Shown: positions 21,424 to 31,383, numbered from the stretch's first letter. The stretch is DNA of 64,000 nt from JAEZBP01 sp963832725 (GCA_963832725.1 CAWHVG010000005.1:2604001-2668000), one strand, 5' to 3'. Numbers and translations are program-made. Notes: a model not told the origin generated them from the letters alone.

Positions 21424-21662
21424 ACCGCGGACCAGGAACGTTCGCCGCGAGTTCCCGATGAGCGCGGCTCACCAGACTCGGCACGGGTGGGAGGTCGGAC
21501 GTCCTCGGTCGCGCTCCCGATCGCCGTTCCTGTCGCTCGTGCGCGGCCGCCGAGACTCGCCCTCCGTCATCCACGCCAACGGTCGAACGTGCTCGGTCAG
21601 GCTTCCTGATCCGCCGCGTCCCAGCCGCCCGAGACGCGGCGGCCGAGACGCGGCTCTCATCA

Positions 21663-22724
21663 TCAGCGCCGCCGGCGGAAGAGCGAGAGCGCCAGCATGC
21701 CGAGCGCGACGGCGCCGAGCGGCGTGCCGGGCATGCCCACGCCGCCGACCGAGCAGCCGAGCCGGTTCGTCGAGTCCACCACGCCTTCGGTCGCGTGGAT
21801 CATCACGTTCGCTTCCATGCCGGAGAAGTGCGCGGTGAGCTGCCGCGGGCTGTGGGGCGCCAGCGCGTAGCGGTAGAGATCGCCGAAGCCGTCCTGCGTC
21901 GCGCCGTCGAGGTCCCACTGATACTCGACGCCGAAGACGGCCCGGCCTTCCACGTCGTAGGCCTGCGCGAGCACCGTCAGCAGGTCTCCCTCGTGCGCGT
22001 GGGCCTCGTCCATCCCGTAGAGCGCCACACTGTCCAGCGCGTCGGCGGTCACCGCGACGACCTGCACCGTGCGCACCGGCTGCCCGTTGGCGAGGAGCTG
22101 CACCTCGTAGGTGCCCTCCGAGTGCGGCGCGAACGTGACCCACTCCCGATCCTCGAAGAGGAAGGTCTGCCGCGGCGTCACGTCGATGTCGCCGTCGGCC
22201 ACCGCCGTGAGCGTCCCGTTCCCGTAGAGCCGCGTGTCGCCCTCGAACCAGCGCACCTCGAACGTCGCCTCGTGGCCGGCCAGCACGTGGATCTCGCTCC
22301 AGTCCTCCTGCAGCGCGGGCCGGTCGATGATCAAAGGACCGTGCGCCATCAGCTCCGCGCGGTCCGGCTGCCGGACGTCCAGCGCCACGTCGTGTACCGG
22401 CTGCCCGTCGGCGTCCACGATCGACATGGCCACGGTCCCGGCCGAGACCGCCGTCACCCGAGCGCTCCCATCGCTCGTCGAGTCCACCCGCACGACCGAG
22501 TCGTCGCCGCTCTCGAGGGTCCATCCCACCGTGTGCCGGGACGAGATGCCGATCGTGTAGAGCGAGAAGTCGGTCCCCGCCGCGTAGGGCATGTGGAGCT
22601 CGTCGTGATGCTGGAGCGGGCCCCAATCGAAGGTGAGGTCCACGCTGTCGGCCAAGCGCACCGAGTTGCAGGCGCTCAGCGCCAGGCTCGCCACCGCGAG
22701 CGCAATGAAGTGAAGCTTTCGCAT
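21663..22724 (-). CDS. Lipoprotein with Ig-like domains and MYXO-CTERM-like tail
   Basis: A 353-aa exported protein. MRKLHFIALAVASLALSAC gives a lipobox at Cys19. Several bacterial Ig-like strands follow (RVTAVSAGTVAMSIVDADGQ, TYEVQLLANGQPVRTVQVV, LLTVLAQAYDVEGRAVFGVE). The C-terminus is GCSVGG, a hydrophobic stretch (LGAVALGMLALSLF) and RRRR, matching the MYXO-CTERM plan. Having both a lipobox and a C-terminal anchor is unusual and leaves its final location open. ATG 22724 is chosen from the signal peptide; upstream in-frame codons encode Arg/Pro-rich sequence without homology character. Confidence 0.75.
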   Translation of the reverse strand: MRKLHFIALAVASLALSACNSVRLADSVDLTFDWGPLQHHDELHMPYAAGTDFSLYTIGISSRHTVGWTLESGDDSVVRVDSTSDGSARVTAVSAGTVAMSIVDADGQPVHDVALDVRQPDRAELMAHGPLIIDRPALQEDWSEIHVLAGHEATFEVRWFEGDTRLYGNGTLTAVADGDIDVTPRQTFLFEDREWVTFAPHSEGTYEVQLLANGQPVRTVQVVAVTADALDSVALYGMDEAHAHEGDLLTVLAQAYDVEGRAVFGVEYQWDLDGATQDGFGDLYRYALAPHSPRQLTAHFSGMEANVMIHATEGVVDSTNRLGCSVGGVGMPGTPLGAVALGMLALSLFRRRR

Positions 22725-23004
22725 GGCGGCCTCGCCGAGCAATCCACGTGCCGCTCGCGTCCAGCGCCTCGCCCGCATGCCTCGCCCTCGCAACCGTGAG
22801 TGAGATTCACGCTGTGCCACGCATGGCCGCTCGCCCGGCGCAATCCGTGCGCCGCCCGCAGGGACGGAAGGCCGCACGCGCCGCCGCGCTCGTGGGGGTT
22901 GCTCCGGCATTCCGGGTTGCTCGGGCATTCGTGGCGTACCGACGGGTCGTCTCCGCCGGAGAGCCGAGGCGCAAAGAGCTTCGACGGACTGCTACGCTCC
23001 GTTC

Positions 23005-24024
23005 GTGTCCGACGCGTCTCGCGACCTCGCGACCCAGCCCACCATGTGGGCGCGCATCGCCGCCCGCTTCGTCTCTTGGGCGGACGAGGCCGGCGTCGAG
23101 CGGGCGGCGCTCTTGGCTCGCGCCCGGCTGAGCGAGGACACGCTCCGCGATCTGGACGCGCGCATCCCGCTCGCCGCCATGTACGACCTGCTCGAAGGCG
23201 CCGCCGACGCGCTCCGCGACCCCCTCGTCGGCCTGCGCTTCGTCGTCGCGTTGACCGTCGAGGACCTCGACGCCCTCGGCTTCCTGATGATCACCAGCGC
23301 CACCCTGCGCGAGACGGTCGAGCGGATGGCGCGCTACCAGCGGGTCTTCAACGACGGCGAGCGCTTCGAGATGCGCATCACCGGCGACGCCGCGCGCATC
23401 TCGTACGCGCCCTTCGGTCCGGCGCGCCCGGCGCATCACGTGATGGCGCAGCTCACCATGGGCGACTTCGTCATCAACGGTGGCGCCTTCGTCGGCGGGC
23501 TGAGCGGCGCCCGCGTCCGGCTCCGCGCCGAGGGGGATCCCGCCGCCTACGAGCGCTTCCTCCGCGTCCCGGTCGAGCTCTCCCAAGCGCTCGACGAGGT
23601 CACCGTCCCCCTGTCCGTGCTCGAGCGCCCGCTGCCGGACGCCAACCCCTTCCTGCACCGCTACTTCCAGCGCTGGGCCGAGGGCATGCTGGAGCGCATC
23701 CCCAGCTCGGTCAGCCTGACCCAGCGGGTCGAAGATCTGCTCGCCGAGCGCCTGCACGCCGGAGACGCCGACGTCCAGCGCGTGGCCCGCCGCCTCGGCA
23801 TGAGCCGGCGCACCCTCCAGCGCCGCCTCGCCGACGAAGGCACCTCCTTCAAGGCCACCCTCGACGCCGTCCGGCGCCGCCGCGCGCTGATCCTCCTCGG
23901 CGGCGGCTCGGCCATCGCCGAGGTCGCCTGGATGCTCGGCTACGCCCAGCCGAGCGCGTTCCATCACGCCTTCCGCCGCTGGACCGGCGACACCCCCGAG
24001 GCCTGGCGCGCCCGCCAGCCCTGA
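23005..24024 (+). CDS. AraC-family transcriptional regulator
   Basis: A 339-aa regulator. The N-terminal two-thirds resembles the arabinose-binding-like domain of AraC regulators of OruR/ArgR type (IPLAAMYDLLEGAADALRD, FLMITSATLRETVERMARYQ). The C-terminal double HTH is clear: VARRLGMSRRTLQRRLADEG and IAEVAWMLGYAQPSAFHHAF followed by RRWTGDTPEAWR. It starts at GTG 23005. The ligand is unknown. It is divergent from the Ig-like lipoprotein, whose expression it might influence; this is only positional. Confidence 0.85.
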   Translation: MSDASRDLATQPTMWARIAARFVSWADEAGVERAALLARARLSEDTLRDLDARIPLAAMYDLLEGAADALRDPLVGLRFVVALTVEDLDALGFLMITSATLRETVERMARYQRVFNDGERFEMRITGDAARISYAPFGPARPAHHVMAQLTMGDFVINGGAFVGGLSGARVRLRAEGDPAAYERFLRVPVELSQALDEVTVPLSVLERPLPDANPFLHRYFQRWAEGMLERIPSSVSLTQRVEDLLAERLHAGDADVQRVARRLGMSRRTLQRRLADEGTSFKATLDAVRRRRALILLGGGSAIAEVAWMLGYAQPSAFHHAFRRWTGDTPEAWRARQP

Positions 24025-24291
24025 GCGCTGCCCTCATCGACCTCAGGCCGAGGCGAGCTCGGCGGCCGCCGTGTCGCCGACGTCCTCCACCAGGCCGAGC
24101 TGCGAAACGACGGCAGCCGCGACCGTCGAGCCGCTGAGACGGCCGTGTGACGAGGCTGTCGCGTGTGACGGACGTCGCTGACAGCTCTGCCGGTTCGTGA
24201 CGGCGATCGGCGGCCACCCGTGTTGGCACGCGCCGTGACCACGCGCCGCGAGGGGGCATTTGCAGCAAAGCACCGTAGGGGAGAGCGAAAG

Positions 24292-26724
24292 ATGACCGAC
24301 GAAGAAGCCAAGACCGCCATCCGTGAGCTCCTCGCGAACGGGAAGATCCACGAGCTGATGGGCCCCCAGCAGGGGCTGCGGCACCGCGACCGCCACGCGT
24401 TCCTCCGCGTCGTGATGGCCTGTCCGGACGAGCTGGCCCCGGGCGGCCTCATTCAGTGGAAGGATCTCAGCCTCGACCCGAGCGCCCTCGACGCGCCGGT
24501 CACCGAGGACGAGCTGACCGCGTGGATCACCCCCGAGCGGCCCATCCCGCTCCTGCAGCGGATGGCCTACGTCCTCCACCCGGACATCGCCGAGCCCATC
24601 ACCTCGATCCAGTACATGACGCGGGTGAGCGAGCGGGCGCCGGCCCGCTTCTCCTACGTCCTGGAGACCCTCGGCCACGACGGCTCCGAGCGGACGCGCC
24701 AACTGCAAGCGCGCTTCGCCGCGCCCTTCGTCGACTCGATCATCGCCGGCGAGCGGGCGATCGACAACGTGTCCAGCAAGCCGATCGAGCTCGGCGACCT
24801 GGCGGACATGGCCCGCCTCCTCGAATGGCTGGCCGGGACCGACCAGGAGCTCAGCCCGCACACGCTCGAGCACTTCGTCCCCGCGGCGCCGCTCGCGCCG
24901 GCCGCGTTCGCCGAGCTGGCCACCCGCGTCGTCAAGAAGGTCAACAAGCGCGACGTCGACCACTTCTGGATCGAGCTCGGCGGGCTGGACGCGGACGGCG
25001 TCGCCTCCGTCCTCGCCGCCGTGAAGGGCAAAGACGCCCAGTTCGAGCGCCTGGCGTTCCTCGCCGCCAAGACCCGCACGGCGGCGGCGGCCGATGCCCT
25101 GGCCCGCTTCCTCGGCGACAAGAAGCGCGGCCGCGCCGTGGCCCGCTGGCTCGCCGTCATGGGCCCGGAGGGTCGCCGCGCCGCCCGCGAGGCGGCCGAG
25201 AGCGCCACCAAGAAGAACCAGACCGACGCCAGGACCCGCGAGATGGCCGAGGCCGTGGCCAAGCTCCCGGAGGCGCCGACCTTCCTCATCGATCTGGACA
25301 ACCGCGCCAGCTCCGCCTGGGACCTCGACCTGCGCGACTTCGCCATCGATCCCGGCGCACCCGCGGAGGGCGCGCCTCCGAACGAGCCGGTCGCGCTGGC
25401 CGACCTCGAGCGCGTGCTGAAGGACGAGAAGCATCAGAGAGACGACCTCACGCCCTCCGCGTGGGCCGATCTCCTCCAGATCGTGACCACCCCCGGCTGG
25501 CGCGACGACCTGGCCTGGGCGCGCGAGCGGGCCCTCTCGGAGAACCTCCTCGGCTGGGGCGCGGATCCGGCGCGGCTCGTCGCCGCCATCGAGCGCTTCG
25601 ACTTCGACGCTCAGATCAGAATCGGCTGGGGCGACAAAGGCGCCGTCGGCCTCTTTCACATGCTCCTCGGCTGCGACGCCCCGCGGGAGGTCCTCTTCCA
25701 CGCCCTGGCCGTCTTCGCCCGCCGCCACGGGTCGATCGTCATCGGCTGCGCGCCCCGCAACTTCGAGAAGCCCATCCAGGACTTCAAACCCGAAAAGCAC
25801 GAGTCTCTCTCGCTCCTGGTCCGCCACCTCGAGCTCGTGCGCTTCAACCGCATGCGCGTCGACGAGATGGAGCGCTTCCCCACCCTCGAGAGGGCGGAGT
25901 CCTGCGGGCCGCGCTGGCAGTCGGCGGCTCCGCACGGGGACTTCCGCCTCGCGCTCGCCGTCACGGGCGCGAACCTGATCACCGTCCGCTTCCGGGACGG
26001 CGCCGCGTTCGTCGTCGACGTGGCGGCGCGCCGGTGGTCGCAGCAGGGCCTGGGCGACAAAGAGGGCGGATGGACCAGCCTCCTCGGCGGCGAGCCCGAG
26101 ATCACGATTGGCGTGGAAGCGGTGGGCCCGCTGGCCCGCGTCGGCGTCAACGGCACCCTCGTCGACAACATGATGAAGGGCTACGTCCTCGACCCGCCGC
26201 TCGGCGCCGGCCCCATCGAGATCGAGACCGACGGCGTCATCGAGCGCGTCCGCGTCACCGGCGCCGGCTCCCAGCGGGCGGCGGGCGACCATGCGTCTCT
26301 CCTCTTCGGCGAAGCCAAGCTCGTCAAAGACGTCGCCGAAGCCCACACCGCGACGGCCGCCCTCGTCCTGGCGACCATGGCCACCCTGGCCGACGACGAG
26401 ACGCTGGCCGAGAGCGCCAAGCACGCATTGGCCGAGATGCCGGACGTCGCCGGACCCTGGCGGCAGGCGCTGGGGCTCGAGAGCGTCGAATCCATAGAGC
26501 AGCCTTTCCCCATTCGCAGCTTCGACGAATGCGTGAAGACCTGGAGCGAGCTCCGGGGCAAAGAGCCCAAGCGCGCCGAGAGCGTCGACGGCTACGACGC
26601 GGCGGTCGCCTACCGCGACCCGACCAGCCCCGACTGGTCGACGACGGGCGTCAGCGAAGACACCCTCTACCTCGCCCGCGAAGGGAGCTACTACGGCGGC
26701 GTCCTGACGACGCGAAGTCGCTGA
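24292..26724 (+). CDS. Large unrecognised 810-aa protein
   Basis: I do not recognise this protein. It starts MTDEEAKTAIRELLANGKIH (ATG 24292, GGAG upstream), has no signal peptide or membrane segment, and looks cytosolic. Residues 1-330 are helical, HEAT-like (FLAAKTRTAAAADALARFLG, RAVARWLAVMGPEGRRAARE). The middle contains LIDLDNRASSAWDLDLRD and a helical block; the last third has beta strands (VTGANLITVRFRDGAAFVVD, GPIEIETDGVIERVRVTGAG) and ends VAYRDPTSPDWSTTGVSEDT. It resembles the general plan of WGR/DUF4132-type proteins, but this is weak. A 95-aa gene overlaps its stop codon, so the two are probably translated together. Confidence 0.8.
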   Translation: MTDEEAKTAIRELLANGKIHELMGPQQGLRHRDRHAFLRVVMACPDELAPGGLIQWKDLSLDPSALDAPVTEDELTAWITPERPIPLLQRMAYVLHPDIAEPITSIQYMTRVSERAPARFSYVLETLGHDGSERTRQLQARFAAPFVDSIIAGERAIDNVSSKPIELGDLADMARLLEWLAGTDQELSPHTLEHFVPAAPLAPAAFAELATRVVKKVNKRDVDHFWIELGGLDADGVASVLAAVKGKDAQFERLAFLAAKTRTAAAADALARFLGDKKRGRAVARWLAVMGPEGRRAAREAAESATKKNQTDARTREMAEAVAKLPEAPTFLIDLDNRASSAWDLDLRDFAIDPGAPAEGAPPNEPVALADLERVLKDEKHQRDDLTPSAWADLLQIVTTPGWRDDLAWARERALSENLLGWGADPARLVAAIERFDFDAQIRIGWGDKGAVGLFHMLLGCDAPREVLFHALAVFARRHGSIVIGCAPRNFEKPIQDFKPEKHESLSLLVRHLELVRFNRMRVDEMERFPTLERAESCGPRWQSAAPHGDFRLALAVTGANLITVRFRDGAAFVVDVAARRWSQQGLGDKEGGWTSLLGGEPEITIGVEAVGPLARVGVNGTLVDNMMKGYVLDPPLGAGPIEIETDGVIERVRVTGAGSQRAAGDHASLLFGEAKLVKDVAEAHTATAALVLATMATLADDETLAESAKHALAEMPDVAGPWRQALGLESVESIEQPFPIRSFDECVKTWSELRGKEPKRAESVDGYDAAVAYRDPTSPDWSTTGVSEDTLYLAREGSYYGGVLTTRSR

Positions 26725-27011
26725 TGCAGCAGAACCTCCCGGCCATCACCACCTGGAACTCGCGCGGCAGCGGCGCCTGGGCGGGGGAGCCGGGCGTGTG
26801 GCTCACCCTGATCTGCGACGACCTCGTGCAAGAGCAGGACGAAGAGTACGACTGGATGTCGATCACCCTCGCCTGCTGGAAAGTCGCCGAAGGCGTCGCC
26901 TACGCCGCCTGGCGCGGCGATCGCGAAGAGCTCGGCAAGGTCATGGGCCTCCCCCGCGGCTGGCCCTCCCGCCGCGACTGGAAGGACATCGACGTCTGGA
27001 TCGGTGAGTAA
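26724..27011 (+). CDS. Small protein translationally coupled to the 810-aa gene
   Basis: A 95-aa acidic protein whose ATG (26724) overlaps the TGA of the 810-aa gene, a classic coupling arrangement. It contains GVWLTLICDDLVQEQDEEYD, SITLACWKVAEGVAYAAWRG and WPSRRDWKDIDVWIGE. The overlap could also mark a frameshift that cuts one long protein in two, which would be in keeping with other breaks in this window. No family recognised. Confidence 0.6.
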   Translation: MQQNLPAITTWNSRGSGAWAGEPGVWLTLICDDLVQEQDEEYDWMSITLACWKVAEGVAYAAWRGDREELGKVMGLPRGWPSRRDWKDIDVWIGE

Positions 27012-27282
27012 CGCGGAAGATCCGTGTCCACACTGCGCGGCCGGCCTCACGCCAGCCGCGCCGCCTGCACCTCGGCGATTGTCGATGAGCGCGCCCGAGC
27101 TCGTCCGCCAGCTCAGTTCCTTCGGCTGCGCTCGTCGGGCAGCACGTGCGCGCGCCGGGCCCGGTGCCGACGGTACTCCCGTCCTCGGACGATGGATGAG
27201 GCGACCACCAAGCGCCTCGCCCCGCCCTGATGGGGCACTGCTATCGCATGCTGGGCTCCGCGGTCGACGCCGATCGACGCCA

Positions 27283-28680
27283 TCAGGAGACGATGATTCG
27301 CGCCTCGTCGAGGTGCGCCCACGGCGCCGGGAGGCGCTCGTCGAGAAAGCCCCAGCGCGGCGCACGCAGCCGTGGAGCCTCCCGTACTCGTGGAGCGCGT
27401 AAAGGGACTTCAGGTCCGCCTCGAGCCTCCGCCGCAGCTTCTGAGCTCGCCCGTCGCGAGGTAGTGCGCCATCTTCTCCGCCGTCTCCGAAGGGCGCGCT
27501 GATCCCGCAGGAGCCCGGACCGAGGAGCGTCGCCGTGATCTTCAGCGTCCGGCCGCTCTTGTTCAGCTTCCTCGATTTGTCGGAGGCGCGAGGTCGACCG
27601 GAGCGACGACACGCACCGGGCCGTCACCGAGCGCCTTCAGCGTGCGAGCGCCACCTCGCCGGCGCCGACACGGCCCAGCTCGTCCGGCCGAGCCGGGCGC
27701 GCAAGCCGACATCTGGCTCGCTACGCCGATGAGGTCGAGCGCTATGGTCGAGGGCCTGCGCGTCTGAGCGAGGAGCGACGCTTGCCATCCTCCTGCGCCC
27801 TGTGGCGCAGGGACGGGACGCCATCACGCAGCGCGCGCGCTCCGGCTGGCGCAGCTCGGCCCCGGCCCGCGCGGCCAACGGGGCGCCCGCCGATACGGCC
27901 AAGATCGCCCCGAGCCCGGCGGGGCTGGCCCGGTCGCTCCGTGCTCGAGCTCTGCGGGATCGCATCGCGAGCCTGGAACCCGGTCTTGCCACGACGTGCT
28001 CTTTCTCGCTTCGCCTCCGGCGGAGCTGCGCCCATCTGGCGAAAAAAAGACCATCGAGCCATTTTCCGGCCACCGGTCCACGGTCGAACCACCCGGGAGG
28101 CGTTTGAACGTGTCGTACGAACCGTCGAAGGCAGCCTGCGCGCCGGGCGCCGAACCGCTCCACCGCGGCCACCGCAGCCGCCCGGCCGAGCGGAGCCTGG
28201 TTGCCGCGTCCAGCACTCGCGAGCGCCAACCGTGAGGCCGAGCCACTGTCGAGGCATCGCGTCGGTACCACCCCATCGTCGCAGCCTCGGCAGCTGGTCT
28301 AACGGCCTGCCCTTACCTCGGGCCCCGGCAGGGGCTCCGGCTTCGCCTTCACGCGCGGCCTTCTTCGGCGGCCGCAGCCCGAGCCGGAAGGCCCAGACAG
28401 TTCGAGGTCCTGGTCGTGCGCTGATTGAGGTGGTAGCGATTGCCCTCCCGGTACAGCGGCGCCCGCCCGGGCTTGCACCGCTTCGCGATCGCAGCGCGGA
28501 ACGCCTCGTCGGCGATGCCGGCCTCCTCGAAGCGAGCGGCCACCTGCGCCAGCGTCATCGGCTCCCCGCGCTCGAGCAGCGCGACGATCAGCCGCGCATA
28601 CGTGTTGGCCTCCGCGTGATGGGCCACCGCCTCCAGCGTCGGCGTCTCCGATCCCCAGCACCTCGCACCACCGTTCGGCA
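27283..28680 (-). pseudogene. Decayed or multiply frameshifted gene
   Basis: No intact gene spans 27012-29023, but the minus strand carries protein-like pieces in changing frames. The best is about 28349-28660: EAVAHHAEANTYARLIVALL, TLAQVAARFEEAGIADEAF, GRAPLYREGNRYHL, then in other frames FRLGLRPPKKAARE, FDGSYDTFKRLPGGSTVDRW and SMVFFSPDGRS. The C-terminal end is in 27283-27560: RTLKITATLLGPGSCG, EKMAHYLATGEL, RRRLEADLKSLYALHEYGRL and FLDERLPAPWAHLDEARI. The pieces keep one order and strand, so they probably came from a single protein of about 450 aa. At least five indels would be needed to restore it. Function unknown. Confidence 0.5.
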
Positions 28681-28689
28681 CCCGGTGGG

Positions 28690-28764
28690 CCTCGTGTATC
28701 CGGTCCCTCGTGATCCGGTCCCTCGTGTATCTGGTCCCCGTGAGCGGTCCCTCGTGTATCCGGT
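28690..28764 (+). repeat. Degenerate 13-16-bp tandem repeat
   Basis: About five copies of a unit like CCCTCGTGTATCCGGT lie head to tail with small length changes. They sit just upstream of the N-terminal end of the decayed gene. Confidence 0.8.
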
Positions 28765-29023
28765 GCCCTCGTCTGCGCGAGCCCGGATGCATCCGGCAGC
28801 GGCACCACGCGACCTCGCGCGAGCCCGGAGCAGGCGTGGGATACCGCGAGGCGCACCCGTGGACGAACCGGCCCGGCTCGCTCCCGTATGGCTCGGTGTG
28901 ACCGCTCGCCTGAGCGAGGGAGTCGACCCGACGCGCGATTGACCAAGCGGCGTGGCAGGGCTCTGGCGAGCGGGTTGATCGAGCGCACCGGCTGTTGCAC
29001 TCTCTCTCGAAGAGGGAGGGAAC

Positions 29024-29706
29024 ATGGTCGCTTCTACGACACGATGGTCGCTCGAGGATGCGCTGCGACGAGCGCGAATCGCGACCCGACTGGAGCAGCG
29101 TCATTCGGACGTGCTGGGGCCTCGGCTGCCGGATGGATTGATGGATCAGCTCGCGTCCGCCATGGCGCTGCTGAACGGTTCGTCCGATGAGGCTTCGCTG
29201 CTCCACCAAAAGACGGCCACGGCGTCCGAGCGGGAGATCGCGGAGGATGCGCACGATCTGATCGTGGCGATCCGAAACGCGGTGGTTCGCAGCAAAGCGG
29301 GCACGAAAGAGCTGAAGACGGCGATCGGCGTCGGTGACGGACTGCGCTCGGGCGACACGCCGGGCGTGCTGACCGCGCTCGACGCGATCGGATCGCATGC
29401 GGACGCGTTGAAGCCCTGCGGCGTCATCGCCGACGACGTGACCGAGGCGACGACGTTGGCCACCCAGCTCCGGGGCGCGGACGCCGCGCAGCACGGCAAG
29501 ATGGGGATCGTGAGGCCTCGACCGACGACCGGGTGGACGCGCAGCTCCGGCTGGAGGAGGCCATCGACCGGATCGAGTCGGCGGGCACCCTGGCGTTCCG
29601 CAAGGACCCGGCGATCCGAGGCCGCTTCGAGCGCTTGGTGACGGCGAGCGGGCCGACGAGCGAGGACGACGCGGCTCCGCCGTTGGATCCGCCCGTTCCG
29701 TCGTAA
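29024..29706 (+). CDS. Hypothetical helical protein (frameshift)
   Basis: About 227 aa after joining two frames at a G-run (29503-29506); one more G restores MGDREASTDDRVD. The chain is soluble and helical: WSLEDALRRARIATRLEQRH, DQLASAMALLNGSSDEASLL, SEREIAEDAHDLIVAIRNAV, KELKTAIGVGDGL, and after the junction RLEEAIDRIESAGTLAFRKD and RGRFERLVTASG, ending DPPVPS. A four-helix-bundle-like protein is plausible. No family recognised. Its neighbours are repeats and a decayed gene, so this looks like an accessory spot. Confidence 0.65.
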
Positions 29707-29733
29707 GTGCTTGAAATTACTGGAGACGGCGCT

Positions 29734-30060
29734 TTGTAAAATGCCGCCGGTCGATTGTAAAATGCCGCCGGTCGCTTTGCAGAACCTCGAAGGAGGGTTC
29801 GCAAATGCCGCCGGCGGTTTTGCACGGGCGGCCGGCCGCTTTGCGCGAGCGCCCAGCTCGATTTCCAAATCGCCCAGCTCGATTTCCAAATCGCCCAGCT
29901 CGATTGTCGAAGACCGAAGCGGCGCTGCGAGGTGCCGCCGGCGGGCTGCAGCGACCGGCCGGCGGATTTCACCGACGAGATGACGCTTTGCTCGACCGAG
30001 CCGATCCGTTTCCAAGGGTCGCCGGTCGAATGAGAGAGGCCGGCGGGCGTTTGAAGCGAG
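29734..30060 (+). repeat. Degenerate 21-bp periodic array
   Basis: Units of about 21 bp, many opening with TTTGC, TTTCC or TTGTA, follow one another for over 300 bp. The clearest are two copies of TTGTAAAATGCCGCCGGTCG (29734 and 29755) and nearly three of CGCCCAGCTCGATTTCCAAAT (29850-29905). Translation in any open frame gives a 7-residue period, but no start, signal or family is seen. Coding status is doubtful. Confidence 0.7.
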
Positions 30061-30183
30061 CCGCCTGCCCGTCGGGAACCTCGTCGGTCGGCGCCGGCGA
30101 ATCGTTCGCGTCGATGCGTCCGGGGACACTCGCGCCCGTCGCCGCCGACCGGTCGGGGTCACGAGCCCACGACCCGCCGCATC

Positions 30184-30288
30184 GTGAGCGCGGTGGTCGT
30201 GAGCGCGGTGGTCGTGAGCGCGGTGGTCGTGAGCGCGGTGGTCGTGAGCGCGGTGGTCGTGAGCGCGGTGGTCGTGAGCGCGGTGGCG
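30184..30288 (+). repeat. Seven tandem copies of a 15-bp unit
   Basis: GTGAGCGCGGTGGTC is repeated at 30184, 30199, 30214, 30229, 30244, 30259 and 30274 (last copy ends GGCG). The region 29707-30385 contains no convincing gene besides these arrays. Confidence 0.95.
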
Positions 30289-30385
30289 TTGATCAGTCGG
30301 GGTGGACCGAGGCATCGTGCGGCCCGACCTCGACGCACGTGCGCATCGTGGGATGGCGCGATGACCGACGTGAACGCGCCTTCGA

Positions 30386-31081
30386 TCACTCGCAGGCGAA
30401 GCAGCCGGGCGGGCCGTCCGCGGACTGCATGCAGGTGTCGAGCGTCGCCATCTGAGCCGCGGACACGCTCGCCAGACAGCTGTCGATCTGAGCGAGGTTC
30501 GTGTCGCAGAGACTCGGCTGCACGCCGGCGATGCAGTTGTCGACGTACGCGTCGACCTGGGAAGTGCAGACGAGGGAGAAGCAGTGGAACTGCTGGTAGC
30601 TGACACAGGCCGTGCAATCGAGCGGCGTCGTGACGCGCTCCGAGCCGATGTAGTACATGGCGCCGGGCGTCGTGTCCGCGGCGAGCGCCGCGTCCCGGCA
30701 CGACTGGGTGGTGCACGCGCGGTGGGCGGCCGCGGTGTCGGCGCTGCAGCGGGGCAGGCAAGCGGCGGTGAGCGGACCGAAGCTCCCGATCGGGACGTGG
30801 AGGACGCAGTCCCCGACCGGCTCCGGCGCGCTGCACACGGGCCGGGGACCTGCATCCGTGCCCGCGTCGGGCCGCGGGACGTACGCGTCCATCATCATCG
30901 GGATCACGCCCGCGTCCCTTTGGGTGCCGGGGTCGTGCACGATCATCGCCGCGTCGAACCGGAGAACCCCCGCATCCGTCGAGGGCGGCGGCGTGGAATG
31001 CCGCCCATCGCCGCACCCCGTGATCGATCCGGCGATCGCGATGGCGGCGAGAGCCGCGACAAGACGACGGGAAGAAGTCAT
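30386..31081 (-). CDS. Cys-rich lipoprotein, hypothetical
   Basis: A 231-aa secreted protein. The signal peptide RRLVAALAAIAIAGSITGC ends in a lipobox Cys. An Asp/Ala/Pro-rich linker follows (STDAGVLRFDAA, DAYVPRPDAGTDAGPRP), the usual stalk of myxobacterial surface lipoproteins. The C-terminal domain is rich in evenly spaced cysteines (CSAPEPVGDC, CLPRCSAD, CTTQSCRDAAL, CTACVSYQQFHCFSLVC, CDTNLAQIDSCLAS, CFACE), probably disulfide-bonded. ATG 31081 is chosen from the signal peptide; in-frame upstream starts add non-signal sequence. No function known. Confidence 0.75.
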   Translation of the reverse strand: MTSSRRLVAALAAIAIAGSITGCGDGRHSTPPPSTDAGVLRFDAAMIVHDPGTQRDAGVIPMMMDAYVPRPDAGTDAGPRPVCSAPEPVGDCVLHVPIGSFGPLTAACLPRCSADTAAAHRACTTQSCRDAALAADTTPGAMYYIGSERVTTPLDCTACVSYQQFHCFSLVCTSQVDAYVDNCIAGVQPSLCDTNLAQIDSCLASVSAAQMATLDTCMQSADGPPGCFACE

Positions 31082-31383
31082 GGAAGCACCCACACACCAC
31101 CGCATGCCGTGTCGGCGGGATGGCATGTCCGCAATGCGATCGATGCGACCAGGTGTCGTGTCATCCTCGTTCTCCCGGCGCCATCCTGAACCATCGGCCT
31201 CCGAATTCAATTGGAAACATGAGCCGTTGTGCCGGCAGGAACGAGCAGGGGTAAGCACGTGCAGGAGCCGAGTCGAAGCCCCTGCTCTGCGAATCGGAGC
31301 CTCTCCGCTCCAAATCGGGCCCTCCCGTGATGTACAGAGGGAGCGCCGAGGTCTGGGTCACAGTCGCTCGATCACGCGGTCTC

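Noticed and set aside
24043..26424. 790-codon minus-strand frame
   Set aside because: Antisense to the 810-aa gene, which has a good ribosome site and balanced composition; the antisense frame does not.
28280..28340. Possible tRNA (AGCTGGTCTAACGG resembles a D-arm)
   Set aside because: No matching acceptor stem, anticodon arm or T-arm can be drawn around it on either strand.
30159..31100. Alternative minus-strand protein reading through the 15-bp repeats
   Set aside because: It would give ALTTT-type low-complexity sequence and has no signal or family; the Cys-rich lipoprotein in another frame of the same strand is far better supported.
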